Shown: positions 26,398 through 34,601 of the stretch, in pieces | Layout: every line of letters begins with the position of its first letter | Position numbering within the stretch: the stretch's first letter is position 1 | Assembly (NCBI GenBank): GCA_004553095.1 | Contig: SFMJ01000001.1 | Span: 1 to 51,761 of the forward strand | Direction: 5' to 3' | Source of the DNA: Bacteroidales bacterium | GTDB taxonomy: Bacteria; Bacteroidota; Bacteroidia; Bacteroidales; Muribaculaceae | DNA: 51,761 nucleotides | Notes under the pieces: model-generated | What the model saw: only the letters and a program-made list of their open reading frames with translations | What the model was told of the DNA's origin: nothing | The model's database searches: none | Program-made: the position numbers and the translations under genes

Positions 26398-26574
26398 ATC
26401 AGATGAGTATTCTTGAAAGCGAAGATACAATAAACCGGAATATGTTAAAGTAATCGCAACCGGCTTCAAAATTTTTAAAAAAAAATATCATTTTGTATTT
26501 ACTTGAAAATTAGAGTCTTGTCGTTATTTTGGGCTGAATGATGAAAAATTTTTGAAAAATATTTTGGTGAAAAA

Positions 26575-26606
26575 TTTGGTGGTTTCGATTTTTTGCTATA
26601 ACTTTG
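26575..26606 (+). promoter_or_regulatory. Promoter of tRNA-Asp
   Basis: TTTG (26575-26578), 20 bp, TAACTTTG (26599-26606), followed by CACTCGC. A perfect consensus. The flanks are identical to those of the tRNA-Pro promoter at 51 kb. Confidence 0.85.
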
Positions 26607-26657
26607 CACTCGCAATCGGGAATGATACCGAGAGCAAATGACAAAAGACCTTCAAAT

Positions 26658-26731
26658 GGTGCGGTAGTTCAGCTGGTTAGAATACATGCCTGTCACGCAT
26701 GGGGTCGCGGGTTCGAGTCCCGTCCGCACCG
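26658..26731 (+). tRNA. tRNA-Asp (anticodon GTC)
   Basis: Acceptor stem GGTGCGG pairs with CCGCACC (26724-26730), with discriminator G. The anticodon stem CATGC/GCATG carries loop CTGTCAC, so the anticodon is GTC (26692-26694). The T-arm is GCGGG TTCGAGT CCCGT. CCA is not encoded. A dedicated promoter and terminator bracket the gene. Confidence 0.95.
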
Positions 26732-26744
26732 CCGAGGAGAGAGG

Positions 26745-26786
26745 AAGATCAGCAGCGTAAACTTCGGTTTCCTGCTGATCTTTTTT
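26745..26786 (+). terminator. Terminator of tRNA-Asp
   Basis: 11-bp stem AAGATCAGCAG (26745-26755) with CTGCTGATCTT (26772-26782), 16-nt loop, then a T-run to 26786. Confidence 0.85.
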
Positions 26787-26873
26787 CGTATCGACATACT
26801 ACGTATTTACATCCACCCTACCCTCTCTTTACCCTCCAGATATACCTTTTATCCAACCATTTGCGCTTAGCTT

Positions 26874-27323
26874 ATGTATTTCGCTATTATCAATGGTCCG
26901 AACTTGAATCTTCTGGGCAAGCGTCAGCCCGAGATTTATGGTTCATCTACATTTGAAGACACCCTCACCCGGCTGCGTGGCGATCTTTCAGACTATGAAA
27001 TCAAATACTCGCAGTCAAACAGCGAGGGAGAAATCATCGATATGATCCAGAATTACGGCTTCGACTCCGATTGCCTCGGCATCGTCATCAACCCCGGAGC
27101 CTACGCTCATTATTCCCACGCGATCGCCGATGCCATCGAGGCTGTGCCCGCGCCGGTGGTGGAAGTGCACATCTCCAACATCTACGCCCGCGAGGAGTTC
27201 CGCCATACCTCCGTGACCGCCCGCGCCTCCAAGTCTATCATCTCCGGATGCGGTCGCGACGGATACCTCTTGGCACTCCTTTACCTCACCCGTCTATTCC
27301 TCTCCAACTCGAACCCCAAGTGA
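26874..27323 (+). CDS. aroQ: Type II 3-dehydroquinate dehydratase
   Basis: Third step of the shikimate pathway, converting 3-dehydroquinate to 3-dehydroshikimate. The 149 residues match the small type II enzyme, which forms dodecamers. Motifs: IINGPNLNLLGKRQPEIYG near the N-terminus with the active-site loop Arg/Tyr, IVINPGAYAHYSHAIADA, and VEVHISNIYAREEFRHTS with the catalytic His region. First gene of a plus-strand set with the O-methyltransferase (12-bp gap), rbfA and the lolE-like gene. Confidence 0.96.
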   Translation: MYFAIINGPNLNLLGKRQPEIYGSSTFEDTLTRLRGDLSDYEIKYSQSNSEGEIIDMIQNYGFDSDCLGIVINPGAYAHYSHAIADAIEAVPAPVVEVHISNIYAREEFRHTSVTARASKSIISGCGRDGYLLALLYLTRLFLSNSNPK

Positions 27324-27335
27324 CGATACGCGGCA

Positions 27336-27977
27336 ATGAATCAGGACATATTCAATTATATCGAAAGACATATCGACCCGCACCCCGATAACCTCCACCG
27401 CCTCGAGCGTGCCACCAATATCCACCTGATAAATGGCCGAATGTGCTCAGGCCACCTCCAGGGACGGCTCCTCAAGATGCTTACCGCCATGATCCGCCCC
27501 AAACGAGTGCTCGAACTCGGCACCTTCTCCGGCTATTCCGCACTCTGCATCGCCGAAGGACTCGAGCCTGATGCCCATCTCGACACAATCGAATTCGACG
27601 ACGAACTCGAAGACTTCATCCGCGAGGCCTTCACCGATTCCCCCTACGGTGGAAGAATATCACTCCATATCGCCGACGCTATGATATGGATCGCCGACCG
27701 AGCAGATGCATCATACGATATGATATTTCTCGATGCCGACAAACGCCGCTATCCCGAATATTATATCCACTGCAAACGACTCCTGACACCCGGCGGTTAT
27801 CTCATCGCCGACAATACCCTTTGGGATGGTCATGTGGTCGAACCCGACCACCTCTCCGACCCGCAGACCGCCGCTATCTGTCGGTTCAACGACATGGTGG
27901 CTGCCGACCCCGATGTCGAAAAGATAATCATCCCTCTCCGCGACGGACTCACACTGATCCGCAAAATAAAAAACTAA
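27336..27977 (+). CDS. O-methyltransferase (caffeoyl-CoA OMT-like family)
   Basis: A 213-residue class I SAM-dependent methyltransferase. SAM-binding motif I is VLELGTFSGYSALCIAEGL (about residue 55). It is followed by LDTIEFDDELEDF (motif post-I acidic residue), YDMIFLDADKRRYPEYY (metal-binding Asp region) and GGYLIADNTLWDGHVV. This is the typical metal-dependent small-molecule OMT pattern. The substrate in Bacteroidota is unknown. It begins 12 bp after aroQ and is followed by rbfA after 46 bp, the conserved neighbourhood in this order. Confidence 0.9.
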   Translation: MNQDIFNYIERHIDPHPDNLHRLERATNIHLINGRMCSGHLQGRLLKMLTAMIRPKRVLELGTFSGYSALCIAEGLEPDAHLDTIEFDDELEDFIREAFTDSPYGGRISLHIADAMIWIADRADASYDMIFLDADKRRYPEYYIHCKRLLTPGGYLIADNTLWDGHVVEPDHLSDPQTAAICRFNDMVAADPDVEKIIIPLRDGLTLIRKIKN

Positions 27978-28023
27978 ACTAAATCTTTCATTCATTACAA
28001 TAACTTTTCTTAAAACTAACTAT

Positions 28024-28407
28024 ATGGAAGGTAAACGCCAAGCCAAAATAGCAAGACTACTTCAAAAAGAATTGAGCGAGATATTTCGCCGCCAAACCGC
28101 CCGCATGGGTAATGTGCTCGTATCGGTGAGCACGGTGCGAGTATCTCCCGACCTGAGCATCGCTCGTGTCTATCTCAGCATCTTCCCCTCCGAAAGAGCT
28201 GAGGAGATCCTCAACAACATCAAGAGCCAGACCCGCACCTGTCGTTATGAGTTGGCACAAGCCGTTAAGACGACCCTTCGCAAGTGTCCCGACCTGAGTT
28301 TCTTCCTCGATGATTCCCTCGACTATGTCGAGAACATCGACCGAATTCTCGCCGCAGACCCCCATCTTCATGACGAGCCACTCAGCGACGATGCTTTCGA
28401 CGACTGA
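28024..28407 (+). CDS. rbfA: Ribosome-binding factor A
   Basis: A 127-residue KH-fold protein that binds the 30S subunit during maturation of the 16S rRNA 5' end. Recognisable features are KRQAKIARLLQKELSEIF at the N-terminus, VRVSPDLSIARVYLSIFP in the middle and LSFFLDDSLDYVENIDRIL toward the end. Normal length with a short acidic tail. It follows the O-methyltransferase gene and precedes the lolE-like permease by 56 bp. Confidence 0.93.
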   Translation: MEGKRQAKIARLLQKELSEIFRRQTARMGNVLVSVSTVRVSPDLSIARVYLSIFPSERAEEILNNIKSQTRTCRYELAQAVKTTLRKCPDLSFFLDDSLDYVENIDRILAADPHLHDEPLSDDAFDD

Positions 28408-28463
28408 TCGACCAACGGCCAACCGATCATTCTAAACGAATTAACCCACCATAGACACAGAGT

Positions 28464-29699
28464 ATGAAGCGTATGCTTGCCGCCAAAATCGCTTGGCGAT
28501 ACCTAAGATCGAAGAAATCGCATGGCGCCGTGACCACCATCACCACCGTATCGATTATCGCTATGGCTGTCGCCACGGCGGCTATCATCTGCGTCTTGTC
28601 GGTGTTCAACGGTTTTCAGCAGGTCATAGCCTCCAAACTGGACTCCCTCTCACCCGATGTGATGGTGACACCCGCCGAGGGGAAGGCGTTCGACCAATCT
28701 TCGGAATTGACCGAGCGGATTCGCAAAATGCCGGAGGTGGAGGTAGCCACCCCCACACTCTCCGACAATGCACTGATCATCTGTAATGGTCAGGAAATGC
28801 CGGTCAAGATCAAAGGGGTTATCGCCGAAGAGTATGCCCGCGTCACATCCGTGCGCCGGCTCTTCGACCCCGACTTCGGCACCTATATCGATCAGCCGGC
28901 AGCCGCTCCCGACAATGCCATAGTCTCGATCGGCGTTGCCGCACGCCTCTCCATCACCCCCGATCAGTATCTCCTCATCTTCGCCCCGAGACGTCGCGGA
29001 CGTGTCAACCTCGCCAACCCCGCATCCTCCTTCCTCACCGATTCGCTACACGTCACCGGCATATACCACACCGACCAGCAGCAATATGACGAAGATGGCG
29101 TAATCCTCCCCATCGAGAAGGCACGCCGTCTCTTGCAATATCAAGACCAAGCCTCGGCAGTCGAGATAAAATGCCGCCCCGGATCGGATGCCGAACAGGT
29201 GGCGCAGAAGATTGCCTCAGCCTTAGGCCCCGACTATGTGGTCAAAGATCGTGCCCGCCAACAAGAGATGAATTTCCGTATGGTCAAGATCGAGAAATGG
29301 GTATCATTCCTATTGCTCGGTTTTATCCTCGCCATCGCCGGATTTAACATCATCTCCTCCCTCTCGATGCTCGTTATCGAGAAAGAGCGAGGCATCGCCA
29401 CCTTCTCCGCCATAGGACTCTCCCGCCGTCAGATCGGCAACATCTTCGCCTGGGAAAGCATCTATGTCGCCCTCGCCGGCGGCATCTCCGGGATCATCCT
29501 CGGCGTCACACTCTGCCTCATCCAGCAGGAATTCGGTCTCATCACCCTCGCCGGCGACCCATCCATGGCGATAGTCACGGCATACCCCGTGGCTGTCGAC
29601 CCCCTCGATGTGCTGATCACTCTAATACCCATCATCATCATCGGCATGATCACTGCCGCCATCACTGCCACTTTTGCCCGCTCTCGCATCAAGCAGTGA
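28464..29699 (+). CDS. Lipoprotein-releasing type ABC permease (LolC/E-like)
   Basis: A 411-residue permease of the MacB/LolE family. An N-terminal membrane helix (about 20-45, TTVSIIAMAVATAAIICVLSVF) is followed by a periplasmic MacB-type domain of about 215 residues. Three C-terminal helices follow (about 273-298, 318-345 and 370-400), with the FtsX-fold signature IEKERGIATFSAIGLSRRQI. It most likely moves lipoproteins out of the inner membrane, together with an ATPase encoded elsewhere. Last gene of the aroQ series; tnaA begins 215 bp later with its own promoter. Confidence 0.88.
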   Translation: MKRMLAAKIAWRYLRSKKSHGAVTTITTVSIIAMAVATAAIICVLSVFNGFQQVIASKLDSLSPDVMVTPAEGKAFDQSSELTERIRKMPEVEVATPTLSDNALIICNGQEMPVKIKGVIAEEYARVTSVRRLFDPDFGTYIDQPAAAPDNAIVSIGVAARLSITPDQYLLIFAPRRRGRVNLANPASSFLTDSLHVTGIYHTDQQQYDEDGVILPIEKARRLLQYQDQASAVEIKCRPGSDAEQVAQKIASALGPDYVVKDRARQQEMNFRMVKIEKWVSFLLLGFILAIAGFNIISSLSMLVIEKERGIATFSAIGLSRRQIGNIFAWESIYVALAGGISGIILGVTLCLIQQEFGLITLAGDPSMAIVTAYPVAVDPLDVLITLIPIIIIGMITAAITATFARSRIKQ

Positions 29700-29790
29700 T
29701 AACATATTGACTGCCACAACGTTAATCTCACTATTTACAAAAATATTAAAAATATTTACGGAAAAATTTTTCTAAATATTTTCTATATTA

Positions 29791-29822
29791 TTTGCATAAC
29801 TCAAACCTTATTGCTAATTTTG
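29791..29822 (+). promoter_or_regulatory. Promoter of tnaA
   Basis: TTTG (29791-29794), 20 bp, TAATTTTG (29815-29822). A perfect consensus. The leader of about 85 nt has a small hairpin (AACACT/AGTGTT) and an A-rich stretch but no tryptophan-containing leader peptide. Confidence 0.8.
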
Positions 29823-29914
29823 GAGGGTGGAACACTATAAGAGTGTTTCGCCGTCAAAAAAAAGAAAAAAAACATAACCCATAACCCAACACTTCATCAA
29901 AAAAAGAGATTACC

Positions 29915-31291
29915 ATGGAATTACCATTCGCAGAATCTTGGAAGATTAAGATGGTTGAACCCATCAAGAAGAGTACACGTGAGCAGCGCGAGCAATGGCT
30001 CAAAGAAGCTCACTACAACGTATTTATGCTGAAATCAGACGCTGTCTACATCGACTGCCTCACCGACTCCGGCACAGGTGCGATGTCTGACCGTCAATGG
30101 GCTGCTATGATGACAGGCGACGAGTCATACGCAGGCGCTCGTTCCTTCTATGAACTAAAAGACACTATCGGCCGCATCACCGGTTTTGAGTATGTAATTC
30201 CCACTCACCAGGGTCGTGCCGCTGAAAATGTATTATTCTCTCACCTCGTAAAGGCCGGCGACATCGTGCCGGGCAACTCCCACTTCGACACCACCAAGGG
30301 TCACATCGAGAGCCGCAAGGCATTCGCCGTAGACTGCACCGTCGATGAGGCTCGCAACACTCAGCTCGAAGTTCCCTTCAAAGGCAATGTTGACCTCAAC
30401 AAGCTCGAGGCAGTGCTTCAGAAAGATGGCGACAAAGTTCCCTTCATCATCGTGACAATCACCAACAACACAGCCGGCGGACAACCTGTATCAATGGAAA
30501 ACCTCCGCGGCGTTCGTAAGTTGGCCGACAAATATGGCAAGCGTGTCATCTTAGACTCTGCTCGTTTCGCAGAGAATGCATATTTCATCAAGACTCGCGA
30601 GCCGGAGTTCAAGGATGCTACCATCAAGGAAATCTGCCGTCAGATGTTCGACTTGGCTGATGCTATGACCATGTCTTCAAAGAAGGATGGTCTTGTCAAC
30701 ATGGGTGGATTCATCGCAACTCGTTGGGAAGATATCTATGAGGGTGCCAAGAAATTCTGCATCCCCTTCGAAGGTTTCTTGACTTATGGCGGTATGAATG
30801 GTCGTGACATGGCTGCATTGGCAGTTGGTCTCGATGAGAACACAGAGTTCGATATGCTCGAGACACGCATCAAGCAGGTAGAATACCTTGCCAAGAAGCT
30901 CGACGAATATGGCATCCCCTACCAACGTCCCGTAGGTGGTCACGCCCTCTTCATCGACGCAGACAAGGTGCTCGACCGCATCCCCAAAGAGGAATTCCCT
31001 GCACAGCGCCTCACCATGGAGCTCTATCTCGAAGCCGGAGTGCGTGGCTGTGAGATCGGCTACCTCCTCGCCGACAGAGATCCTGTGACTCGCGAGAACA
31101 GATTCAACGGCAATGACTTCTTGAGACTCTGCATCTGCCGTCGCACTTACACCAACAATCACATGGATGTGATTGCTGCCGCTCTCAAGAATGTATACGA
31201 TCGCCGTCACGAGATCACTCGCGGTGTGAAGATCACATGGGAAGCAGAACTCATGCGCCACTTCACAGTGCAACTCGAGCCCCTCGGCTAA
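29915..31291 (+). CDS. tnaA: Tryptophanase
   Basis: PLP-dependent lyase that splits tryptophan to indole, pyruvate and ammonia. The 458 residues have the family length. PLP lysine lies in MTMSSKKDGLVNMGGF (about residue 255). Other family segments are YIDCLTDSGTGAMSD, GDESYAGARSFYELKD, VIPTHQGRAAENVLFS, IVTITNNTAGGQPVSMENL, RVILDSARFAENAYFIK and EAGVRGCEIGYLL. Tyrosine phenol-lyase is a close relative, but the overall sequence favours tryptophanase. Monocistronic, with consensus promoter and terminator and a biased, high-expression codon use. No permease gene follows. Confidence 0.94.
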   Translation: MELPFAESWKIKMVEPIKKSTREQREQWLKEAHYNVFMLKSDAVYIDCLTDSGTGAMSDRQWAAMMTGDESYAGARSFYELKDTIGRITGFEYVIPTHQGRAAENVLFSHLVKAGDIVPGNSHFDTTKGHIESRKAFAVDCTVDEARNTQLEVPFKGNVDLNKLEAVLQKDGDKVPFIIVTITNNTAGGQPVSMENLRGVRKLADKYGKRVILDSARFAENAYFIKTREPEFKDATIKEICRQMFDLADAMTMSSKKDGLVNMGGFIATRWEDIYEGAKKFCIPFEGFLTYGGMNGRDMAALAVGLDENTEFDMLETRIKQVEYLAKKLDEYGIPYQRPVGGHALFIDADKVLDRIPKEEFPAQRLTMELYLEAGVRGCEIGYLLADRDPVTRENRFNGNDFLRLCICRRTYTNNHMDVIAAALKNVYDRRHEITRGVKITWEAELMRHFTVQLEPLG

Positions 31292-31333
31292 TCATCACGA
31301 CAACACCCGCCCCACGGCGGATAAAATCCTATA

Positions 31334-31372
31334 AAGAGGTCGGAAACAGAAGTTTCCGGCCTCTTCGTTTTT
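31334..31372 (+). terminator. Terminator of tnaA
   Basis: 14-bp stem (31334-31347 with 31352-31365, one G:U pair), 4-nt loop, followed by a T-rich run. Separates tnaA from phage-like locus 2. Confidence 0.88.
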
Positions 31373-31434
31373 ATTAAGAACTCACTATATGCCTGTCGGT
31401 GGAGGGATAAAATCGGTTTGGCGGCCGACTGCGC

Positions 31435-31442
31435 TAATTTTG
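31435..31442 (+). promoter_or_regulatory. Possible promoter of phage-like locus 2
   Basis: GCTAATTTTGCAG contains a -7 box (TAATTTTG). TTTG occurs only 14 bp upstream, too close for the usual spacing. The locus 1 promoter candidate has the same core and the same lack of a proper -33 box. Confidence 0.4.
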
Positions 31443-31455
31443 CAGTGCGATTTGA

Positions 31456-31535
31456 TAATCACTGTTTCTATCACTATTATCCAATCACTAATATCTATTA
31501 TCTAATCACTATTTACTAATCACTATTCACTAAAA
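31456..31535 (+). repeat. Iterated TAATCACTA leader, copy in locus 2
   Basis: The 80 bp before the capsid-like gene contain about six copies of an ATCACT-type unit. The last 20 nt read TAATCACTATTCACTAAAAC, matching the locus 1 leader at 19 of 20 positions, and end 10 nt before the ATG. Confidence 0.8.
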
Positions 31536-31546
31536 CGTTTTTTATT

Positions 31547-33064
31547 ATGGAAGAGAATGTTAATGTTGTAGCCGGTGCTACCGGCCTTGCCACTCAGGCA
31601 CCCGGCGCTGCCGCCACTGTATCCAACCTTGCTGCCGCATCAGGTGGTATCGCCCCGGGTCATCTGGTCGAGACGGATATCGACGAGGAGTTGTTTCGCT
31701 TCAACAGCGATGACACTCCGCTGATGAATCTGATGTTGCGCGCCAAGCGCGTAAAGGTCAATTCCCCCGAAGTAGAGCACTACATGATCGACGAGCCCCG
31801 CAGCAGCGTTGTCACCACTGCACCGATCACACAGTCCACCCAGATGCAGATCGTATTGCCACTGAGCGCCGCCGACCAGAGTCTGCCTCGTCCCTACAGC
31901 ACCCTCTTGGTGAAGGGTGTCGATGGATATGCCGAGAATGGTGTCGACCGCACCTACGGCAAAGACCTGATGCTCTTCGTGGTGGGCTATGACCCGACGA
32001 CCAACAATCCTGTGGTGCGCGCCGTCAACGGCCCCAAGCAGAATGTCACCGACGAATTTTGCGGGTTTCCCAACATCGAAGAGGGGACGACCTGCGTGAT
32101 TCTCGCCAACTCCCTCTACGAGACCCAGAAAGAGGTTGACCCGGACTTGATCGTTCCGCAACCCTCGCGAGTCTACCTTCAGAAGCGAGGCATGAACCAG
32201 GTAGTCTCCGACTACTTCGAGAGCCAGCGGAAGCATATCCCCTTCTCCAAGGCTATTATCGCCGAGCAAGCCATCGCCAACTTCAAAGTAAGGGGCAACC
32301 ACACCCTCTGGGCGGGTCGCGGTGGCAAATTCAAAGTCAATGTGCCTCGCATGGGTATGCAATATGTCTACTGCACCGAAGGGATCCGCTGGCAATTCAA
32401 GCGTGAATTGCAACATAGCGGCCGCTGGACTGTGGAGCGCATCATCGCCCTCGCCAAGATGTTTTTCACCGGCGAAGATGTACCCAAGACGGCACTCCTG
32501 CTTGCCGGCAAGAACCTTCTGGAGCAGATCCAATGCATAGACTTCAGCCGTCACCCCGAGATCCAGATCAGCACGAAGACCAACTCCATCGGATGGACAG
32601 TCACCAACTTCCACACCGTCTTCGGCGACATCGAGATCAAGCGCGAGCCGACGCTCGACAGGCTTGGCTGGAGCAATAGCGGTGCACTAATCGGCGAGAA
32701 TCGACTCGTGCATTATGTCTACAGCGCCGAGCATAGTTTCAGCGACCGCGTCGAAGGGGAAGAGGCTACCCGCACCGGCATCCTCATTTGGGATGCATTG
32801 GCACTCAAGGGTGGTTGCCACATCTGGATCGACGGCGAAGGAGAGGCACGCGAATCCGATGCCTTCGTCTTCAAAATCTGGGAGAATATCGAAGCCCCGA
32901 CCGATGCTCAAAATGGTGACATCTACTACCTGACATGCGACTGTCCCGGCATCGATGCGAAGGCACGCACCGGCCAATTCTGGCAGATGACCAAACGTAT
33001 GGGCGATGACCTCAAGCAAGTGATCGAATGGAAAGAATATAATGGAGAACTTAATATCGAATGA
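31547..33064 (+). CDS. Phage major-capsid-like protein
   Basis: A 505-residue protein with an Ala/Thr/Gly-rich N-terminus (GATGLATQAPGAAATVSNLA), then GHLVETDIDEELFRFNSDDT and PLMNLMLRAKRVKVNSPEVE, a pattern I associate with head proteins of Bacteroidales phages. Later segments such as FSKAIIAEQAIANFKVRGNH and RHPEIQISTKTNSIGWTVTN suit a soluble structural protein. There is no signal peptide or membrane helix. Five neighbouring genes follow in coupled order to an amidase, which supports a head gene. Family identity is not proved by any short motif. A homologous leader to that of the locus 1 acidic gene precedes it. Confidence 0.6.
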   Translation: MEENVNVVAGATGLATQAPGAAATVSNLAAASGGIAPGHLVETDIDEELFRFNSDDTPLMNLMLRAKRVKVNSPEVEHYMIDEPRSSVVTTAPITQSTQMQIVLPLSAADQSLPRPYSTLLVKGVDGYAENGVDRTYGKDLMLFVVGYDPTTNNPVVRAVNGPKQNVTDEFCGFPNIEEGTTCVILANSLYETQKEVDPDLIVPQPSRVYLQKRGMNQVVSDYFESQRKHIPFSKAIIAEQAIANFKVRGNHTLWAGRGGKFKVNVPRMGMQYVYCTEGIRWQFKRELQHSGRWTVERIIALAKMFFTGEDVPKTALLLAGKNLLEQIQCIDFSRHPEIQISTKTNSIGWTVTNFHTVFGDIEIKREPTLDRLGWSNSGALIGENRLVHYVYSAEHSFSDRVEGEEATRTGILIWDALALKGGCHIWIDGEGEARESDAFVFKIWENIEAPTDAQNGDIYYLTCDCPGIDAKARTGQFWQMTKRMGDDLKQVIEWKEYNGELNIE

Positions 33065-33342
33065 AGATGATACAAGACATGAACCAACGTAAGTTGCAGA
33101 CCGCCAAGGGAGGTCTGCAACCCACCCGCCCCCGGAAATATGTGTATGGTGTCTATGGGCTCACCGAGTGGCATCCCCTGATCAGGGTGGGTAAAGTGAG
33201 AGTAAGGATTCCCTTCACCGGAGGGACGATGTCAGCCTACGGGCAGGTGCCGGCGACCTTCACCACCTGCTCCGACGACTTGGCACGCGTCATCGAGGGG
33301 AGCGAGCACTTCAAGTCCCACCGCATCAAGCGACTCAAATAG
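33061..33342 (+). CDS. Small basic protein of phage-like locus 2
   Basis: A 93-residue basic protein that begins in an ATGA overlap with the capsid-like gene stop. It has a conserved-looking core (KYVYGVYGLTEWHPLIRVGK, RVRIPFTGGTMSAYGQVPAT) and a basic end (KSHRIKRLK). I do not recognise the family. The beta-rich core and the position between capsid and connector suggest a head-completion or decoration role, but this is inference from place only. 19 bp separate it from the next gene. Confidence 0.5.
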   Translation: MKMIQDMNQRKLQTAKGGLQPTRPRKYVYGVYGLTEWHPLIRVGKVRVRIPFTGGTMSAYGQVPATFTTCSDDLARVIEGSEHFKSHRIKRLK

Positions 33343-33361
33343 AAAGGGGGAGGGAGAGAGT

Positions 33362-34000
33362 ATGAAGACTACTATCAAAGAAGTATTGCGTCGCACCTAC
33401 GCCCTGCTCGACGAAAACGAGGCTCTTCTCGACGAGCGAGTGGAATATGGCGACCCTGCCACGGCATTGCGACCGCTACTGCTCGACCTGCTCCCCGACG
33501 CCGCCCGCGTGGTGATCTGTTCCCTCCCCCTGCATCGCTTTGAAGAGTGCAGACATCTCAACAACACCATCCACTTCGGCGAGCGAATCGGGGCATCCGA
33601 CTCCGAGGTCGACATGCCGGTCAACTTTCTGCCGAAACTCAGACGCACCGGAGAAGACCGGGCGGAGTTCACTCTGCCGAGTGACTTTCTGCGACTTGTC
33701 AACGTGAAGATGAGCGACTGGCATCGAGGGGTAAGCACTCCGATGGCATCGGGAGGCGACGAGCACAACATTCGTATGAGATGGCCCTATCGTCGGCAAG
33801 CGCCGGCGATAGCCATCGCTCGGCAGGGCGACCGGCAAGTGATGCAACTCTTCGGCACGGCGTCAGACAGTTATGTGGCGGAATTAGACTGGATCGCACG
33901 CCCCGAGATCAACGAACTCTATATCGATATGCCCGCAGGGATCCTCCCCGATGTATGCGCCAAATTGGCGGAGATGGCAGAGGGGGTGATCACATCATGA
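33362..34000 (+). CDS. Phage head-tail connector-like protein
   Basis: A 212-residue soluble protein. The N-terminal half is helical (TIKEVLRRTYALLDENEALL, ALRPLLLDLLPDAARVVICS). It continues with FLPKLRRTGEDRAEFTLPSD and FLRLVNVKMSDWHRGVS, the 'polished by ... LP-DFLRLV' type of pattern seen in neck or adaptor proteins of Bacteroidales phages. It ends with a short helix. The place after the capsid-like gene fits a connector. The stop overlaps the holin-like start as ATGA. Confidence 0.45.
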   Translation: MKTTIKEVLRRTYALLDENEALLDERVEYGDPATALRPLLLDLLPDAARVVICSLPLHRFEECRHLNNTIHFGERIGASDSEVDMPVNFLPKLRRTGEDRAEFTLPSDFLRLVNVKMSDWHRGVSTPMASGGDEHNIRMRWPYRRQAPAIAIARQGDRQVMQLFGTASDSYVAELDWIARPEINELYIDMPAGILPDVCAKLAEMAEGVITS

Positions 34001-34209
34001 ACGAGAATCGACTTGGCACCAGAGAAGTGACGGTGATCATAGCGGCGGCGGTGACGATGCTGGTGGGGTGCGGGCTCCTCATAGCATCGTTGGTGATACC
34101 CCCGCCCGGAGAGATCGACAGTTCGGTGCTGATAGCCTTCGGAGAGATCTCCACCTTCTCCGGAGCCCTCTTCGGAGTAAAAGTAACAAAAAACGGAATA
34201 CAGAAATGA
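33997..34209 (+). CDS. Holin-like small membrane protein
   Basis: I place the start at ATG 33997, giving 70 residues. A strong hydrophobic helix (about residues 11-32, VIIAAAVTMLVGCGLLIASLVI) is followed by a short polar turn (PPPGEIDSS) and a second, weaker helix (about 42-60, VLIAFGEISTFSGALFGV), ending in a basic tail. Two-helix proteins next to a phage amidase are usually holins or spanin-like factors that let the enzyme reach the wall. It overlaps both neighbours by ATGA, so lysis and connector genes are translated together. Confidence 0.5.
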   Translation: MNENRLGTREVTVIIAAAVTMLVGCGLLIASLVIPPPGEIDSSVLIAFGEISTFSGALFGVKVTKNGIQK

Positions 34210-34601
34210 GAAAGATAGATAAGATTATACTACACTGCACAGCGACTCCTGAGGGTCGAGAGGTGACAGTGGCGGATGTCACCGCCTGGCACAAAGAGCG
34301 AGGCTTCCGCACCATCGGTTATCATTACTTGGTATATCTTGACGGCACGGTGGTTCGTGGCCGTCGGGAGGAGGAGATAGGTGCCCACTGCTTGGGGCAG
34401 AATGCCGGGAGCATCGGCGTCTGCTATGTCGGCGGACTCGACAGCCGGGGGAATCCTAAAGATACGCGCACGGCAGCCCAGCGTGTGGCACTGCGCAACC
34501 TCGTAGAGGGATTGCAACGGCGCTATCCTCACGCCACCCTGCATGGGCACAACGAATTTGCCGCAAAGGCATGCCCCTGCTTCAAGATATCAGACCTTTA
34601 G
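34206..34601 (+). CDS. N-acetylmuramoyl-L-alanine amidase (phage endolysin type)
   Basis: A 131-residue single-domain amidase_2 (T7 lysozyme-like), starting at ATG 34206 inside the preceding stop. Zinc ligands are visible: His in KIILHCTATPEG, His in LHGHNEFAAKACPCF, and the terminal Cys of that segment. The tyrosine region is RTIGYHYLVYLDGTVVRGR, with GAHCLGQNAGSIGVCYVGGL. There is no signal peptide, so release would depend on the holin-like protein. The fold is complete and apparently active. Its stop codon overlaps a dispersed palindrome, marking the end of the locus. Confidence 0.88.
   Translation: MRKIDKIILHCTATPEGREVTVADVTAWHKERGFRTIGYHYLVYLDGTVVRGRREEEIGAHCLGQNAGSIGVCYVGGLDSRGNPKDTRTAAQRVALRNLVEGLQRRYPHATLHGHNEFAAKACPCFKISDL

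Larger units (their letters stand above)
26139..26657. other. Gene-free region between mtaB and tRNA-Asp
   Basis: 519 bp with no credible gene. A minus-strand TATCTTTG at 26290-26297 could serve mtaB, though its -33 region is poor. One short copy of the dispersed palindrome and the tRNA-Asp promoter (26575-26606) lie here. The 81-codon minus-strand frame at 26224-26469 shows no family resemblance and contains the palindrome, so I treat it as spurious. Confidence 0.6.

Noticed and set aside
26224..26469. 81-codon minus-strand frame with a hydrophobic stretch upstream of mtaB
   Set aside because: No family resemblance; it runs through a palindrome copy and a promoter-like element, and AT-rich intergenic DNA often gives such frames.
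29823..29914. TnaC-like tryptophan-sensing leader peptide before tnaA
   Set aside because: The only short frame in the leader contains no tryptophan and has no match to the TnaC pattern.
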